Assembly: GCA_937980205.1 (NCBI GenBank)
Contig: CALJKW010000021.1
Span: 434,001 to 498,000, forward strand
Direction of reading: 5' to 3'
DNA: 64,000 nucleotides
Source of the DNA: an uncultured Myxococcales bacterium
Lineage (GTDB): Bacteria > Myxococcota > Myxococcia > Myxococcales > Myxococcaceae
The notes below the pieces were generated by a model. It searched no databases and was not told the DNA's origin. It was given only the letters and a program-made list of their open reading frames with translations. Below, in pieces: positions 1-8,447 of the stretch. A program made the translations under genes and the position numbers. Numbering within the stretch: position 1 is the first letter of the stretch; each line of letters starts with the position of its first letter.

Positions 1-17
1 CTTACATCTTGAGCATC

Positions 18-563
18 ATGACCACTCACTCCTGGAAGATCGACACTGCGCACTCCGGCGTTCACTTCTCCGTCCGCCACATGGTCGTCTCGAAGGTGCG
101 CGGGCGCTTCGGCAGGTTCGAAGGCGAGGTGCAGTACGACCCGGCGCACCCCGAGCGCTCGAAGGTGAAGGCCGTCATCGACGCCTCGAGCATCGACACC
201 AACGAGCCGAAGCGCGACGAGCACCTGAAGAGCCCCGACTTCTTCGACGTCGCGAAGTACCCGCAGCTTTCGTTCGAGAGCACGACGGTCGAGAAGAAGG
301 GCGACCGGCTGCAGATCGCCGGCAAGCTCACGATGCACGGCGTGACGCGCGACATCGTCCTCGACACCGAGGTCCTCGGCGTGGGCAAAGATCCGTGGGG
401 AGTCGAGCGCCTGGGCTTCGCGGCGAAGGCCACGCTCGACCGGAAGGACTACGGCCTCGGCTGGAACCAGCTGCTCGAGACCGGAGGAGTTCTCGTCGGC
501 GACAAGATCGAGATCGAGCTCGAGATTGAAGCCGTTGCTGCGGCGGCGCAGAAGGCCGCATAG
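18..563 (+). CDS. YceI family lipid-binding protein
   Basis: A 181-residue protein with the YceI fold signature: an N-terminal 'WKIDTAHSGVHFSVRHM' strand and a later 'TMHGVTRDIVLD' segment. YceI proteins are lipocalin-like barrels that bind isoprenoid-type lipids; many are induced by stress or alkaline pH. No signal peptide is visible, so this copy is probably cytoplasmic, unlike E. coli YceI. A TTG at 9 could add three residues, but the ATG at 18 matches where the family usually begins. It is the first visible gene of a likely operon with pirin (9-bp gap) and OsmC. The promoter may lie left of the window. Confidence 0.9.
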   Translation: MTTHSWKIDTAHSGVHFSVRHMVVSKVRGRFGRFEGEVQYDPAHPERSKVKAVIDASSIDTNEPKRDEHLKSPDFFDVAKYPQLSFESTTVEKKGDRLQIAGKLTMHGVTRDIVLDTEVLGVGKDPWGVERLGFAAKATLDRKDYGLGWNQLLETGGVLVGDKIEIELEIEAVAAAAQKAA

Positions 564-572
564 AGGAACGCC

Positions 573-1268
573 ATGATCACCGTCCGACCTGCGAACGAGC
601 GCGGCCACGCGAACCACGGGTGGCTCGACAGCCACCACACGTTCTCGTTCGCCGACTACTACGACCCCGACCACATGGGCTTCCGCGTCCTGCGCGTCAT
701 CAACGAAGACCGCGTCGCACCGCGCACCGGCTTCGGCACGCACGGCCACCGCGACATGGAGATCGTCTCCTACGTGCTCGACGGAGAGATCGAGCACAAG
801 GACAGCATGGGCACGCACGGCGTGCTCAAGCCCGGCGAGGTGCAGCGCATGAGCGCCGGCACCGGCGTGCGGCACAGCGAGATGAACCGGGCGGATCGCC
901 CGCTGCACTTCCTGCAGATCTGGATCCTGCCGGAGCGCGAGGGCCTCAAGCCCGAGTACGAGCAGAAGGCCTTCACGCGCGACGAGCGGCAGGGGCGGTT
1001 CCGCCTCGTCGTCTCTCCGAAGGGAGAGGACGGCGCCCTGCGCATCAACCAGGACGCGCGCATCTACGCGACGCTGCTCGGCACGGGCGAGAAGGCCGAG
1101 GCGACGCTGCAGAAGGGCCGCTATGCCTGGCTGCAGGTCGCGCGCGGCGGCGGCACGCTCAACGGCGTGCGCCTGCAGGCCGGAGACGGCGCCGCGATCG
1201 AAGCCGAGCAGGCCATCTCGTTCCAGGCGAGCGAGCCGACCGAAGCGCTGCTATTCGACCTGCCATGA
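573..1268 (+). CDS. Pirin family protein (YhhW-like)
   Basis: 231 residues, a two-cupin pirin. The N-terminal cupin holds the metal-binding pattern 'GTHGHRDMEIVSYVLDGEIE' followed by 'GVRHSEMN', which supplies the His/Glu ligands. Bacterial pirins of the YhhW type act as quercetin 2,3-dioxygenases in vitro and are linked to redox stress; the physiological substrate is unknown. The gene starts 9 bp after yceI with a weak Shine-Dalgarno (gagga), and its TGA overlaps the osmC ATG (ATGA), implying translational coupling. No signal peptide, so cytosolic. Confidence 0.92.
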   Translation: MITVRPANERGHANHGWLDSHHTFSFADYYDPDHMGFRVLRVINEDRVAPRTGFGTHGHRDMEIVSYVLDGEIEHKDSMGTHGVLKPGEVQRMSAGTGVRHSEMNRADRPLHFLQIWILPEREGLKPEYEQKAFTRDERQGRFRLVVSPKGEDGALRINQDARIYATLLGTGEKAEATLQKGRYAWLQVARGGGTLNGVRLQAGDGAAIEAEQAISFQASEPTEALLFDLP

Positions 1269-1666
1269 ACGAAGGCACGTTGGCGCGAGCGACCGTCGAG
1301 AGCGGCGCCGAGGAGTGGGCGCAGTCGATTCGAGTCGGCAAGCACCGGTTCACGTCCGACGAGCCGCCCACCTTGGGCGGCAAGGACTCGGGCGCTTCGC
1401 CGTACCAGCTGCTGCTCGCCGCGCTCGGCTCCTGCACCAGCATGACGCTGCAGATGTACGCGAAGAAGAAGGGCTGGGCGCTCGGACAGGTGACCGTGAA
1501 GCTCGAGGCCATTCGCGAGAACGAAGACGTCCGCATCGAGAGATCGCTCGCGTTCGGCGCCGAGCTCAGCGCCGAGCAGCGCGAGAAGCTGCTCGAGATC
1601 GCCGGCAAGACGCCGGTGACGAAGACCCTGATGAAGGGCGCGGCGATCTCGACGAAGCTGGCCTGA
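1265..1666 (+). CDS. OsmC family protein
   Basis: 133 residues with the OsmC/Ohr fold signature: 'GGKDSGASPYQLLLAALGSC' followed by an amphipathic helix and 'EKLLEIAGKTPVTKTLMKG'. The family reduces organic peroxides with two cysteines. Here the first Cys (GSCTS) is present, but the second, normally in a 'CPVH/CPVT' motif, is replaced by Thr (KTPVTKTL). Classical peroxidase chemistry is therefore doubtful; many YhfA-type OsmC proteins share this state. The start overlaps the pirin stop by 4 bp. Confidence 0.88.
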   Translation: MNEGTLARATVESGAEEWAQSIRVGKHRFTSDEPPTLGGKDSGASPYQLLLAALGSCTSMTLQMYAKKKGWALGQVTVKLEAIRENEDVRIERSLAFGAELSAEQREKLLEIAGKTPVTKTLMKGAAISTKLA

Positions 1667-1679
1667 GAGCTCGCCCCGG

Positions 1680-2849
1680 CTACGGCTCTCCGACCGACCG
1701 CCGCCCCGGCGTCTTCGCCGTCAGCGTCCACGTCGTATCGAGCGGCTCGCTCGTCTCGTCGTGGAACGTGAGGCCGTTGCCTGCCGACTTCGTCTCCGCG
1801 CCCTCGTTCGTGCAGAGGCGCTGCCACGAAGTCGTCAAGGCCGCGGTGCCGGCCAGCGGGCGCTGGCTCGCGACCGGGGTATCGGCGACGTACGAGGAAA
1901 TGCCGGTCTTGTCGGTGCGCACCTGCAGGTTGGTGCCCCAGATCACGTAGTCGACGTCCTTCACCGTCGCGGCGACACCGTCCCAGCGGAACAGGACGAG
2001 GTCTTCGCTCGCGTTCGTGAGCAGGCCGGTGTTCGCGCCGCCGTCGACGTCGGCGAAGCCGCGCATGTCCGGCACGTTCGCGAAGTCGGCGTTGCCGGTG
2101 AGGCGCACCTCGTACGTGGGGAAGACGCCGCCGTCGCACGGCGCGACGTCGCGGCAGTAGTCCGCGGCGCCCGACATCGCGATGGTCTGCACCACGCCGG
2201 GGCCGATCATCGCGCCGGCGGGGAACTGCAGGCTGAAGTCGTTGAACGCTCCACCGCACTGCGCGCCGGTGACGATGTCGCGGTAGTGGCAACTGGTGCC
2301 GCCGTCGGGCGCCACGAACGTCGCGCCGTACAGGAAGTACTGGGTGAGATCGATGGCGGCGGCCGTCGGGTTGTAGATCTCGACGAACTCCTCTTCGGTG
2401 GGCGTGACCGAGACCTCGTTGATGAGCAGGTGATCTGCCGTCGCGCCGGCGCCGCAGACCGCCGGGTTGTTGCCGCCGCCGCTGCCGCTCATGCCGCCGC
2501 CGCTGCCGCTCATGCCGCCGCCGCTGCCGCTCGTGCCGCCGCCGCTGCCGCTCGTGCCGCCGCCGACGCCGCTGGAGCCACCGCCGACGCCGCTGGAGCC
2601 ACCGCCGACGCCGGTGCTGCCGCCGCTGCCGCCACCAGCGCCGCCCATGCACATGCCGTCGGAGCAGGTGCCGCCGCCGCAGCTCGCGCACGCCATGCCG
2701 CCCTTGCCGCAGTTCGAGTTGCTGATCCCCGGCACGCACATGCCGTTGGAGTCGCAGCACCCGTTGCAGTTGGCGGGGGTGCAGTTCGCCCGTGGCGTGC
2801 CGCAGGAGAGACCAAAGAGCAGGATCGTGACGAGACCGGCGAAGCGCAT
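1680..2849 (-). CDS. Lipoprotein with Gly/Ser linker and lamin-tail domain
   Basis: About 389 residues. The N-terminus is a lipoprotein signal with lipobox 'LLFGLSCG'. A Cys-rich stretch follows (CTPANCNGCCDSNGMCVPG and similar), then a long Gly/Ser/Val linker, then a lamin-tail (LTD) domain beginning 'HLLINEVSVTPTEEEFVEIY'. LTD domains in secreted bacterial proteins usually sit beside nuclease or adhesive modules and may bind polymers; the role here is unknown. Start: the ORF opens at a GTG (2864), but the ATG at 2849 gives the better signal peptide. Likely displayed on the outer membrane. It converges on osmC with only 13 bp between the stops. Confidence 0.85.
   Translation of the reverse strand: MRFAGLVTILLFGLSCGTPRANCTPANCNGCCDSNGMCVPGISNSNCGKGGMACASCGGGTCSDGMCMGGAGGGSGGSTGVGGGSSGVGGGSSGVGGGTSGSGGGTSGSGGGMSGSGGGMSGSGGGNNPAVCGAGATADHLLINEVSVTPTEEEFVEIYNPTAAAIDLTQYFLYGATFVAPDGGTSCHYRDIVTGAQCGGAFNDFSLQFPAGAMIGPGVVQTIAMSGAADYCRDVAPCDGGVFPTYEVRLTGNADFANVPDMRGFADVDGGANTGLLTNASEDLVLFRWDGVAATVKDVDYVIWGTNLQVRTDKTGISSYVADTPVASQRPLAGTAALTTSWQRLCTNEGAETKSAGNGLTFHDETSEPLDTTWTLTAKTPGRRSVGEP
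2474..2612 (-). repeat. In-frame 21-bp tandem repeat encoding a Gly/Ser linker
   Basis: About six copies of a 21-bp unit encode GGG(S/T/M)SG(V/S) heptads within the lamin-tail lipoprotein. Copies occur in near-identical pairs (two Met, two Thr, two Val forms), which suggests recent slippage duplication. The unit length is a multiple of three, so copy-number change alters linker length without frameshift. Confidence 0.85.
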
Positions 2850-2868
2850 GCGCGCCCTATACACGGAC

Positions 2869-3663
2869 TCACTTGATCATCACGAACGTCTGCTGATTCT
2901 GTGTCACCGGCCGGCCATCGGCCGTCCACAGCTCGCGCAGCTCGAGGGTGTAGCCGCCGGCCGCGACCGGATTCGAGGCGCGGTACGCGAGCGGCTCGGC
3001 CAGGTCGAGCGTCGACGGATCCATGAACAGCTGCAGGGTGAACGCGACGGTCGACATGGGCCGCGGCGCCGAGAAGCGGGAGTAGGGCGCCGGCCACCAG
3101 GCGTCGGTGAGCGCGACGACGAGCGGCACGTCGCAGCGAGGGCCGGGCTGCCGCGCGCGGATCCACCCGTGCGCTTCGGCGCGCGGCTGTTTCGAGTACA
3201 GCGGCGGCCCCACGGGCCGGTACTCGAAGTGCGGCGTGAACACCGGTCCCAGCGGAGGCCCGACCGGCGCCGGCTCCATGCCCTTCCAGTCGGGCAGCTT
3301 CGGCGGCGTCAGCTCGCACCAGTCTCCGTCACTGACGCGCGCCTTCGCGCAGACGACGTCGGCGGTCGCGGCGAGCTGCCCCTGCTGCTCGAGCTGCACG
3401 TTGATCGCCGACAGCCCCGTGCCGCGGCGCAACAGCCGCGCGGTGAGCCGCGCCTCGCCCACCACGACGGGTGCGAGCACCGCGCCGGAGATGCAGCGAA
3501 ACGGCCGGGCCGGATCATTCTCGAGGTCCAGCGCCGTGCGCGCGAGCAGCCCCAGCACCAGGCCGCCGAACGCGCCCGGCCCCTGCTGCCAGCCGTCCGG
3601 AATCTCGTGCAGGTACTCCCCCGGGGCTACCTTGCGCGGCGTCGTGGCTGCGGCGAAGTCCAT
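2869..3663 (-). CDS. TesB-like acyl-CoA thioesterase family protein
   Basis: 264 residues. The sequence has double-hotdog thioesterase features: an N-terminal 'QQGPGAFGGLVLGLLARTA' helix, 'RPFRCISGAVLAPVVVGEAR', a central 'DVPLVVALTDAWWPAPYSRF' segment, and a C-terminal 'LAEPLAYRASNPVAAGGYTL' resembling the second hotdog. Such enzymes hydrolyse acyl-CoA; the substrate is not predictable. The reading frame extends further upstream, but the ATG at 3663 (MDFAAATT) begins the conserved part, and upstream sequence lies in the divergent promoter and the neighbouring gene. The 70-bp gap to the divergent YaiW-like gene should hold both promoters. Confidence 0.75.
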   Translation of the reverse strand: MDFAAATTPRKVAPGEYLHEIPDGWQQGPGAFGGLVLGLLARTALDLENDPARPFRCISGAVLAPVVVGEARLTARLLRRGTGLSAINVQLEQQGQLAATADVVCAKARVSDGDWCELTPPKLPDWKGMEPAPVGPPLGPVFTPHFEYRPVGPPLYSKQPRAEAHGWIRARQPGPRCDVPLVVALTDAWWPAPYSRFSAPRPMSTVAFTLQLFMDPSTLDLAEPLAYRASNPVAAGGYTLELRELWTADGRPVTQNQQTFVMIK

Positions 3664-3733
3664 GTCATCGCTGTGTAACGGAAGCGCAAGACGACGCAAT
3701 GGGCCGCCCGGCTCCTGCGTGTTCTTCGCACAG

Positions 3734-4822
3734 ATGCGTCGTGCGCTCGCCATCGCCGTGCTGCTGCTGGGAATCGGCTGCGTGCGCGCCGCGCGGCCCG
3801 ACGAGCAGCCGTCGCTCGACGTGAGCGAGATCGCCGCGCGCATCCCCGCGAAGGTCGTCGACCGCGAGGGCTGGGCCGCCGATCTCGAGCTCGCCCTCGG
3901 GTTCGCCGGCCTGCCCGCCGACGAAGGGCACGTCTGCGGAGTCATCGCCGTCGTCGGCCAGGAGTCGGGCTTCCAGGCCAACCCCGTCGTCCCGAACCTC
4001 GCGAAGATCGCGCGCGCGCAGATCGCCGAGAAGGCCGCGCCGCTGGGGCCGCTGGCGAAGCCGCTGCTCACCGAGGTGCTGTCGGTGAAGGCGCCCGGCG
4101 CGAAGCTCAGCTTCGATCAGCGGCTCTCCGCGGTGCGCACCGAGGGTGATCTCGACAAGCTGTACCGCGACCTCATCGACGAAGAGGTGCGCCGCTTCCC
4201 GGTCGCGGTCGTCGTCGCCTCAGAGCTGCGCGAGCGCAACCCCATCACCACCGCCGGCTCGATGCAGGTCAGCGTGGCGTTCGCGGAAGGCCACGCGCGC
4301 CGGCTCGGCCGCGATCCCGACGACGTGCGCGACGAGCTGTACACGCGGCAGGGCGGGCTCATCTACGGCGCCGCGCGGCTGTTCTCGGGCGCCCGCTACG
4401 AAGAGCCGCTTCACCTCTTCGCCGACTACAACGCCGGCGAGTTCGCCAGCCGCAACGCCGCCTTCCAGGAGCAGCTCGCCGCCGTCACCGGCGTGAAGCT
4501 CGCGCTCGACGGAGACCTGCTCGCCTACCGCCCGTACAGCGAGGACACCGAGACGATGCGCGCGCTGTCGAAGATCGACCCCAGGCTCGTGCGCGACGCG
4601 CGCCGCGAGAAGAGCGCAGCCTTCGAGCAGACCGAGGCGTGGCGCGTGGTGAAGGAGAAGTGGCAGAAGAAGTTCGGCAAGGAGCCGCCGTACGCGCGGC
4701 TGCCCGAGGTGAAGCTGAAGTCTCCGAAGCTGTCGCGCGAGCTGTCGACGGCGTGGTTCGCGCGCTCGGTGCAGAAGCGCTACGAGGCCTGCGTCGCGGC
4801 GGGGAAGGCCGGGAAGAACTGA
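3734..4822 (+). CDS. YaiW-like (DUF1615) outer-membrane lipoprotein
   Basis: 362 residues with lipoprotein signal 'MRRALAIAVLLLGIGCVRAA'. The body matches DUF1615: 'VIAVVGQESGFQANP', 'AGSMQVSVAFAEGHA', 'FADYNAGEFASRN' and a C-terminal 'SVQKRYEACV'. These three motifs mimic lytic-transglycosylase motifs (E-S-x-F, G-x-M-Q, Y-N-A-G), so the protein is probably lysozyme-fold. E. coli YaiW belongs to this family and is a surface-exposed lipoprotein. The ATG at 3734 starts right at the signal peptide. Its 3' end overlaps the convergent PhyH gene by 43 bp. Confidence 0.87.
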   Translation: MRRALAIAVLLLGIGCVRAARPDEQPSLDVSEIAARIPAKVVDREGWAADLELALGFAGLPADEGHVCGVIAVVGQESGFQANPVVPNLAKIARAQIAEKAAPLGPLAKPLLTEVLSVKAPGAKLSFDQRLSAVRTEGDLDKLYRDLIDEEVRRFPVAVVVASELRERNPITTAGSMQVSVAFAEGHARRLGRDPDDVRDELYTRQGGLIYGAARLFSGARYEEPLHLFADYNAGEFASRNAAFQEQLAAVTGVKLALDGDLLAYRPYSEDTETMRALSKIDPRLVRDARREKSAAFEQTEAWRVVKEKWQKKFGKEPPYARLPEVKLKSPKLSRELSTAWFARSVQKRYEACVAAGKAGKN

Positions 4823-5586
4823 CGCGGCGCGCGCTTCTTGCGCAGGCAGCGCGTGGCGGCGCTCATGAAGCAGACCGAGAGCCCGAGCCGCCGCTTGCCG
4901 GTGCGCGTGCGCTTGCTGCGGTGCCACAGCATGTTGTGGACGAGGATCGTCTCTCCCGCGACGGCCGGCAGGGCGAGCGCGTTCGCCTCGGCCTGCTTCT
5001 CCTCGACGCGGTCCTGCGGCACGACCCCGCCGAGCGAGGTGGCGAGGCCCCAGGCGTGTGAGCCGGAGACGACCTCGAGGCAGCCTCCGTCGAGCGGGGC
5101 GTCGTCGAGCGCGGTCCACAGCTGCAGGTGCGGATCTTCGGAGAGGCCCCACAGCCGGCCTCCGTCCTGGTGCCAGGGTATGTCGCTGCCGCCCGGCGCC
5201 GCCTTGTTGAACAGGATGCAGCGGTACAGCGCGACCGGGCCTTCGATGCGCGCGCGCGCCACGCGCTCGTAGAGCGGGTTGCGAAGCCACTCGAGGAACC
5301 GCGGGTCGAGCTCGAGCTTCTCGAGCTTGCGGTAGCCGAGCGACGGGCCCTGCCAGCCCAGGCCCAGCGGCGCGTCCTCGTGGCGGCCGGTCGGCGAGTC
5401 CATCTGGAAGAACATGCCGGGCCAGGTGACGCGGCCCAGCATCAGATCCTCCGCGCGCTCGCGCAGCAGCTTCAGGCCCTCGTCGCTCATCACGCGGCCC
5501 AGCCGCGCCCAGCCGTGCCGCTCGAAGTGCCGAAGCGGCTCGGAGAGGTCGAGCTCCTCGGCCCCGCGCACCAGCAGCCTGCTCAC
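4780..5586 (-). CDS. Phytanoyl-CoA dioxygenase (PhyH) family protein
   Basis: 268 residues. Fe(II)/2-oxoglutarate oxygenase motifs are visible: 'DIPWHQDGGRLWGL' gives the HxD ligands, 'LVHNMLWHRSKRTRTGKRR' supplies the distal His and a basic residue for 2-oxoglutarate, and 'PLDGGCLEVVSGSHAWGL' is typical of PhyH. Substrate unknown. The start is GTG at 5586, overlapping the TGA of the upstream aldo/keto reductase (GTGA), so the two are translationally coupled. The final 43 bp overlap the convergent YaiW-like gene, which is unusual for two conserved genes. Confidence 0.85.
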   Translation of the reverse strand: MSRLLVRGAEELDLSEPLRHFERHGWARLGRVMSDEGLKLLRERAEDLMLGRVTWPGMFFQMDSPTGRHEDAPLGLGWQGPSLGYRKLEKLELDPRFLEWLRNPLYERVARARIEGPVALYRCILFNKAAPGGSDIPWHQDGGRLWGLSEDPHLQLWTALDDAPLDGGCLEVVSGSHAWGLATSLGGVVPQDRVEEKQAEANALALPAVAGETILVHNMLWHRSKRTRTGKRRLGLSVCFMSAATRCLRKKRAPRQFFPAFPAATQAS

Positions 5587-6467
5587 CGCGCGTACCTCGC
5601 GTCGGTGCGCACCAGCTCGTAGTGCACCTGCTCGATCTTCTCGCGCACCTCGGTCGGCAGCTCGACCGCGCAGGCGTCGATCGCCGCGTCGAGGTGCGCG
5701 AGGGTGCCGGGCCCGCAGAGGATCGAGTCGACGCCCGGCCGCCCGGCGAGCCACGCGTACGCGAGCGTGACGAGGTCCAGGCCCAGCGCCGCGCGGTACC
5801 GCTCGGCGGCCTCGTCGAGCGCGCCGTAGCGCTTGCGGTACATCGGGTTGTTCTTCAGCCGCGAGCCGCCCGCGAGCATGCCGCCGCAGAGCGGGTTGTA
5901 GACGGTCGTGTGAATCGGGTGCCGGCGCGCGAAGGCGAAGTATTCGACGTCGAGCTGGCGGATGAGCAGGTTGTAGAGCACCTGCGAGAACGCGGGCCGC
6001 GGCATGCGGCGCGCGTCGGCCTTCTGCTGCAGCTCGAAGATCTCCCACGCCGCGTAGTTCGACACGCCCCACGCCTTCACCTTGCCGCGCTCGAGCAACT
6101 CGGCGATCGCGTCGAGCGTCTCGTCGAGCGGCGTCTTCGGGTCGGGCGTGTGCAGGTAGAAGAGGTCGACGTGGTCCATGCCGAGCCGCTGCAGGCTCTC
6201 GTCGGCCGCCGCCAGCACGCGCTGCCTCGACAACCCCTCGTTGACGCCGCACTTCGTCGCCACGAACGCGCGCTCGCGCCGCCCTCTGAGCGCCTCGCCC
6301 AGCACGCGCTCGGACTCGCCCCTGCCGTAGAGGTTCGCGGTGTCGAAGTGCGTGAGGCCGCGCTCGAGCGCGCGATCGACGATGCGCCGCGCCTCGGGGG
6401 CAGGCGTGCGACCGCCGAAGTTCATCGTGCCGATGTGTAGGACCGCGGGGGGCAAAGCGAGTCGCAC
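5583..6467 (-). CDS. Aldo/keto reductase
   Basis: About 294 residues. The catalytic tetrad can be placed: Asp in 'THFDTANLYGRG', Tyr in the same motif, Lys in 'FVATKCGVN', His in 'DLFYLHTPDP'. 'AWGVSNYAAWEI' and 'YNPLCGGMLAGG' are typical AKR segments; the Lys/Arg cofactor loop near the end is diverged. NADPH-dependent carbonyl reduction is the likely reaction. The GTG start at 6467 is chosen because it includes the N-terminal 'LHIGTMNFGG' strand that family members carry; the ATG at 6425 would cut into it. First gene of a two-gene operon with PhyH. Confidence 0.87.
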   Translation of the reverse strand: MRLALPPAVLHIGTMNFGGRTPAPEARRIVDRALERGLTHFDTANLYGRGESERVLGEALRGRRERAFVATKCGVNEGLSRQRVLAAADESLQRLGMDHVDLFYLHTPDPKTPLDETLDAIAELLERGKVKAWGVSNYAAWEIFELQQKADARRMPRPAFSQVLYNLLIRQLDVEYFAFARRHPIHTTVYNPLCGGMLAGGSRLKNNPMYRKRYGALDEAAERYRAALGLDLVTLAYAWLAGRPGVDSILCGPGTLAHLDAAIDACAVELPTEVREKIEQVHYELVRTDARYAR

Positions 6468-6536
6468 CTTAGACTCAAAGCCGTGGCCTTTTGAGCGGTC
6501 GGCGGGTCGGAGGAAGTACGCTTCGCGGAGCGCTCC

Positions 6537-8444
6537 ATGAGACGAATTCTGCTGCTGGTGGCTGTCTCCTTCGTCGCGTGCCGGGATGGAAAGACGATGC
6601 AGGTCCGGCCGGTGCTCACGGTCGAGCCGACCTCGTTGGACTTCGGCAAGTCGAAGGTCGGCCGCACCGCGAAGCTGCCGCTGAAGCTGCGCGCGGGCAG
6701 CGCCGCCGCGCTGCACGTGACGGCGCTGCGCGTCGAGGGTGACGCCGAGCTCACGGTGGGCATGCCTCCCAGCGTCATCGACGGCTTCACCGCGGCCGAC
6801 GTCGAGGTCGCGTTCGCTCCGACGGCGGTGCGCTCGCACGCCGGCACGCTGGTCATCACGTCCGACGACGAGGAGCACCCCGAGGTGCGGGTTCCGCTCA
6901 CCGGCGAAGGCGCGGTGCCGGTCATCGAGGTGATGCCGGCGATGGTGCAGTTCATGCCCGAGCCCGCGGATCGCGCGGTCGAGCCGCCGCCGAGCTTCTG
7001 GCCGACGGTGGGGATCTCGAGCACGGGCCCGGTGCCGCTCGACGTGACCAGCGTCGTGATCGAGGGCACGGACGCGGCGTCGTTCATCGTGCTCGGCGCT
7101 CCCGCGGGCACGCTCGCCGCCGGAGCGCGCGCGGACGTCGCGGTGAAGTTCGACCCGAACGCGGCGCAGCGGTTCTACGCGGCGGAGCTGGTCATCCGCT
7201 CGGATGCCCCCGCGCGGCCCGAGGTTCGGGTGCCGCTCGCCGGAGAGCTGCGCGCGAACCTGCCGCCGATCGTCTGCGCGAACGTGACGCGGGTGCGGCC
7301 CGGCGACGGGTCGGCGCCGATCGACTACGCCGACTGGGGCCCCGCGCCCGACGCCGGCTACGACTTCACGGGCTCGCGCGAGGTGCAGCCGAACGCCGTC
7401 GTCGAGCTGTCGGCGTGGTCGACCACCGACGCCAAGACCTGCACGACCGACCCCGAGGACGAGCGCATCGCGCTGACGTACCAGTGGGAGGTGCTGTCGT
7501 CGCCGCCGGGCCCCGCGCCGGCGCTCACCGGAGCCACGTCCGCCAACGCGCGCCTCGTGCCGCTCGCGGCCGGTCCGTACACCCTCAGGCTCAGCGTCGC
7601 CGACGTGCAGAGGAATACGACGAGCGTCGAGCTCAGGCTCGTCGCGGCCGTGAAGCAGGACCTGGTGGCGCAGCTGTCGTGGGTGGGGGCTCCCGGAGTG
7701 GATCTCGACGTCCACTTCGTGCGGCCCGGCTCGACGCCGTTCTCGTTCTTCTCGGAGGGCGGCGGCCGCACCAGCGGCGACATGAACGGCTGGTCGCAGG
7801 TCGCCCGCGCCGCCGACGCCGGAGACTTCGAGTGGGGCGACGTCGGCGCCTTCGATGATCCGCGGCTGAACATCGACGACACCGGCGCCGGCGCGCTGCT
7901 CGAGAACGTCTCGCTGAACTACCCCGAGAACGCCTCGCAGTGCGCCGCGGCCGACTGCACGTACCAGGTGCTCGTGCACTGGTTCCGCGACGCCCGCGCG
8001 GTCGACGGCGGCACCTGCACCGTGGGCGGCACCTGCCGCGACGGCGAGGCCTGCGGCTGCGGCGGAGGCTTCCGCTGCGTCGCCGACGTCGCGCCCGCCT
8101 CGGATGCCGGCGTCGGCCCCGGCCTCTGCCGCGCGCCGGTGAAGCCGGTCGTGCGCGTGTACACGAAGGGCGCGCAGGCGGCGGTGATCCCGCTCGACAC
8201 GTTGATGCCGGCGGACGAGCTCGCGCTCGGGGCTCCGTGCCAGCTGCTGCACGTCGCCGACGTGGTCTGGCCGCGCCGCGGCTCGGATGCCGGCGTGCCG
8301 CGCGTCGACGTGATCGGCGCCGACGACGCCGGCTACGTCACGAGCCCGCGCACCTCGCGGTACGGCTTCCGGCCGAACGCCTCGGGCCAGTGCAGCCCCA
8401 ACGTGCAGCGCAGCGGGCTCAACTGGTACGCGCCGGCGCCCTGA
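6537..8444 (+). CDS. ASH-domain lipoprotein with YfaP-like C-terminal domain
   Basis: 635 residues with lipobox 'LLVAVSFVACRDG'. Two tandem ASH/MSP-type beta-domains follow: 'VEPTSLDFGKSKVGRTAKLP' with 'GTLVITSDDEEHPEVRVPL', then a second ending 'AELVIRSDAPARPEVRVPL'. A PKD-like region comes next ('LTYQWEVLSSPPGPA'), and the C-terminal third starts 'LSWVGAPGVDLDVHFVRPG'. That last domain has a recognisable counterpart in the convergent neighbour. Probably an extracytoplasmic structural or binding protein. ATG 6537 is at the signal peptide. The stop lies 3 bp from the stop of the next gene. Confidence 0.85.
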   Translation: MRRILLLVAVSFVACRDGKTMQVRPVLTVEPTSLDFGKSKVGRTAKLPLKLRAGSAAALHVTALRVEGDAELTVGMPPSVIDGFTAADVEVAFAPTAVRSHAGTLVITSDDEEHPEVRVPLTGEGAVPVIEVMPAMVQFMPEPADRAVEPPPSFWPTVGISSTGPVPLDVTSVVIEGTDAASFIVLGAPAGTLAAGARADVAVKFDPNAAQRFYAAELVIRSDAPARPEVRVPLAGELRANLPPIVCANVTRVRPGDGSAPIDYADWGPAPDAGYDFTGSREVQPNAVVELSAWSTTDAKTCTTDPEDERIALTYQWEVLSSPPGPAPALTGATSANARLVPLAAGPYTLRLSVADVQRNTTSVELRLVAAVKQDLVAQLSWVGAPGVDLDVHFVRPGSTPFSFFSEGGGRTSGDMNGWSQVARAADAGDFEWGDVGAFDDPRLNIDDTGAGALLENVSLNYPENASQCAAADCTYQVLVHWFRDARAVDGGTCTVGGTCRDGEACGCGGGFRCVADVAPASDAGVGPGLCRAPVKPVVRVYTKGAQAAVIPLDTLMPADELALGAPCQLLHVADVVWPRRGSDAGVPRVDVIGADDAGYVTSPRTSRYGFRPNASGQCSPNVQRSGLNWYAPAP

Positions 8445-8447
8445 GCG

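Noticed and set aside
2474..2612. Non-coding VNTR
   Set aside because: The unit is 21 bp, in frame, and encodes the linker of a lipoprotein with a clear downstream domain.
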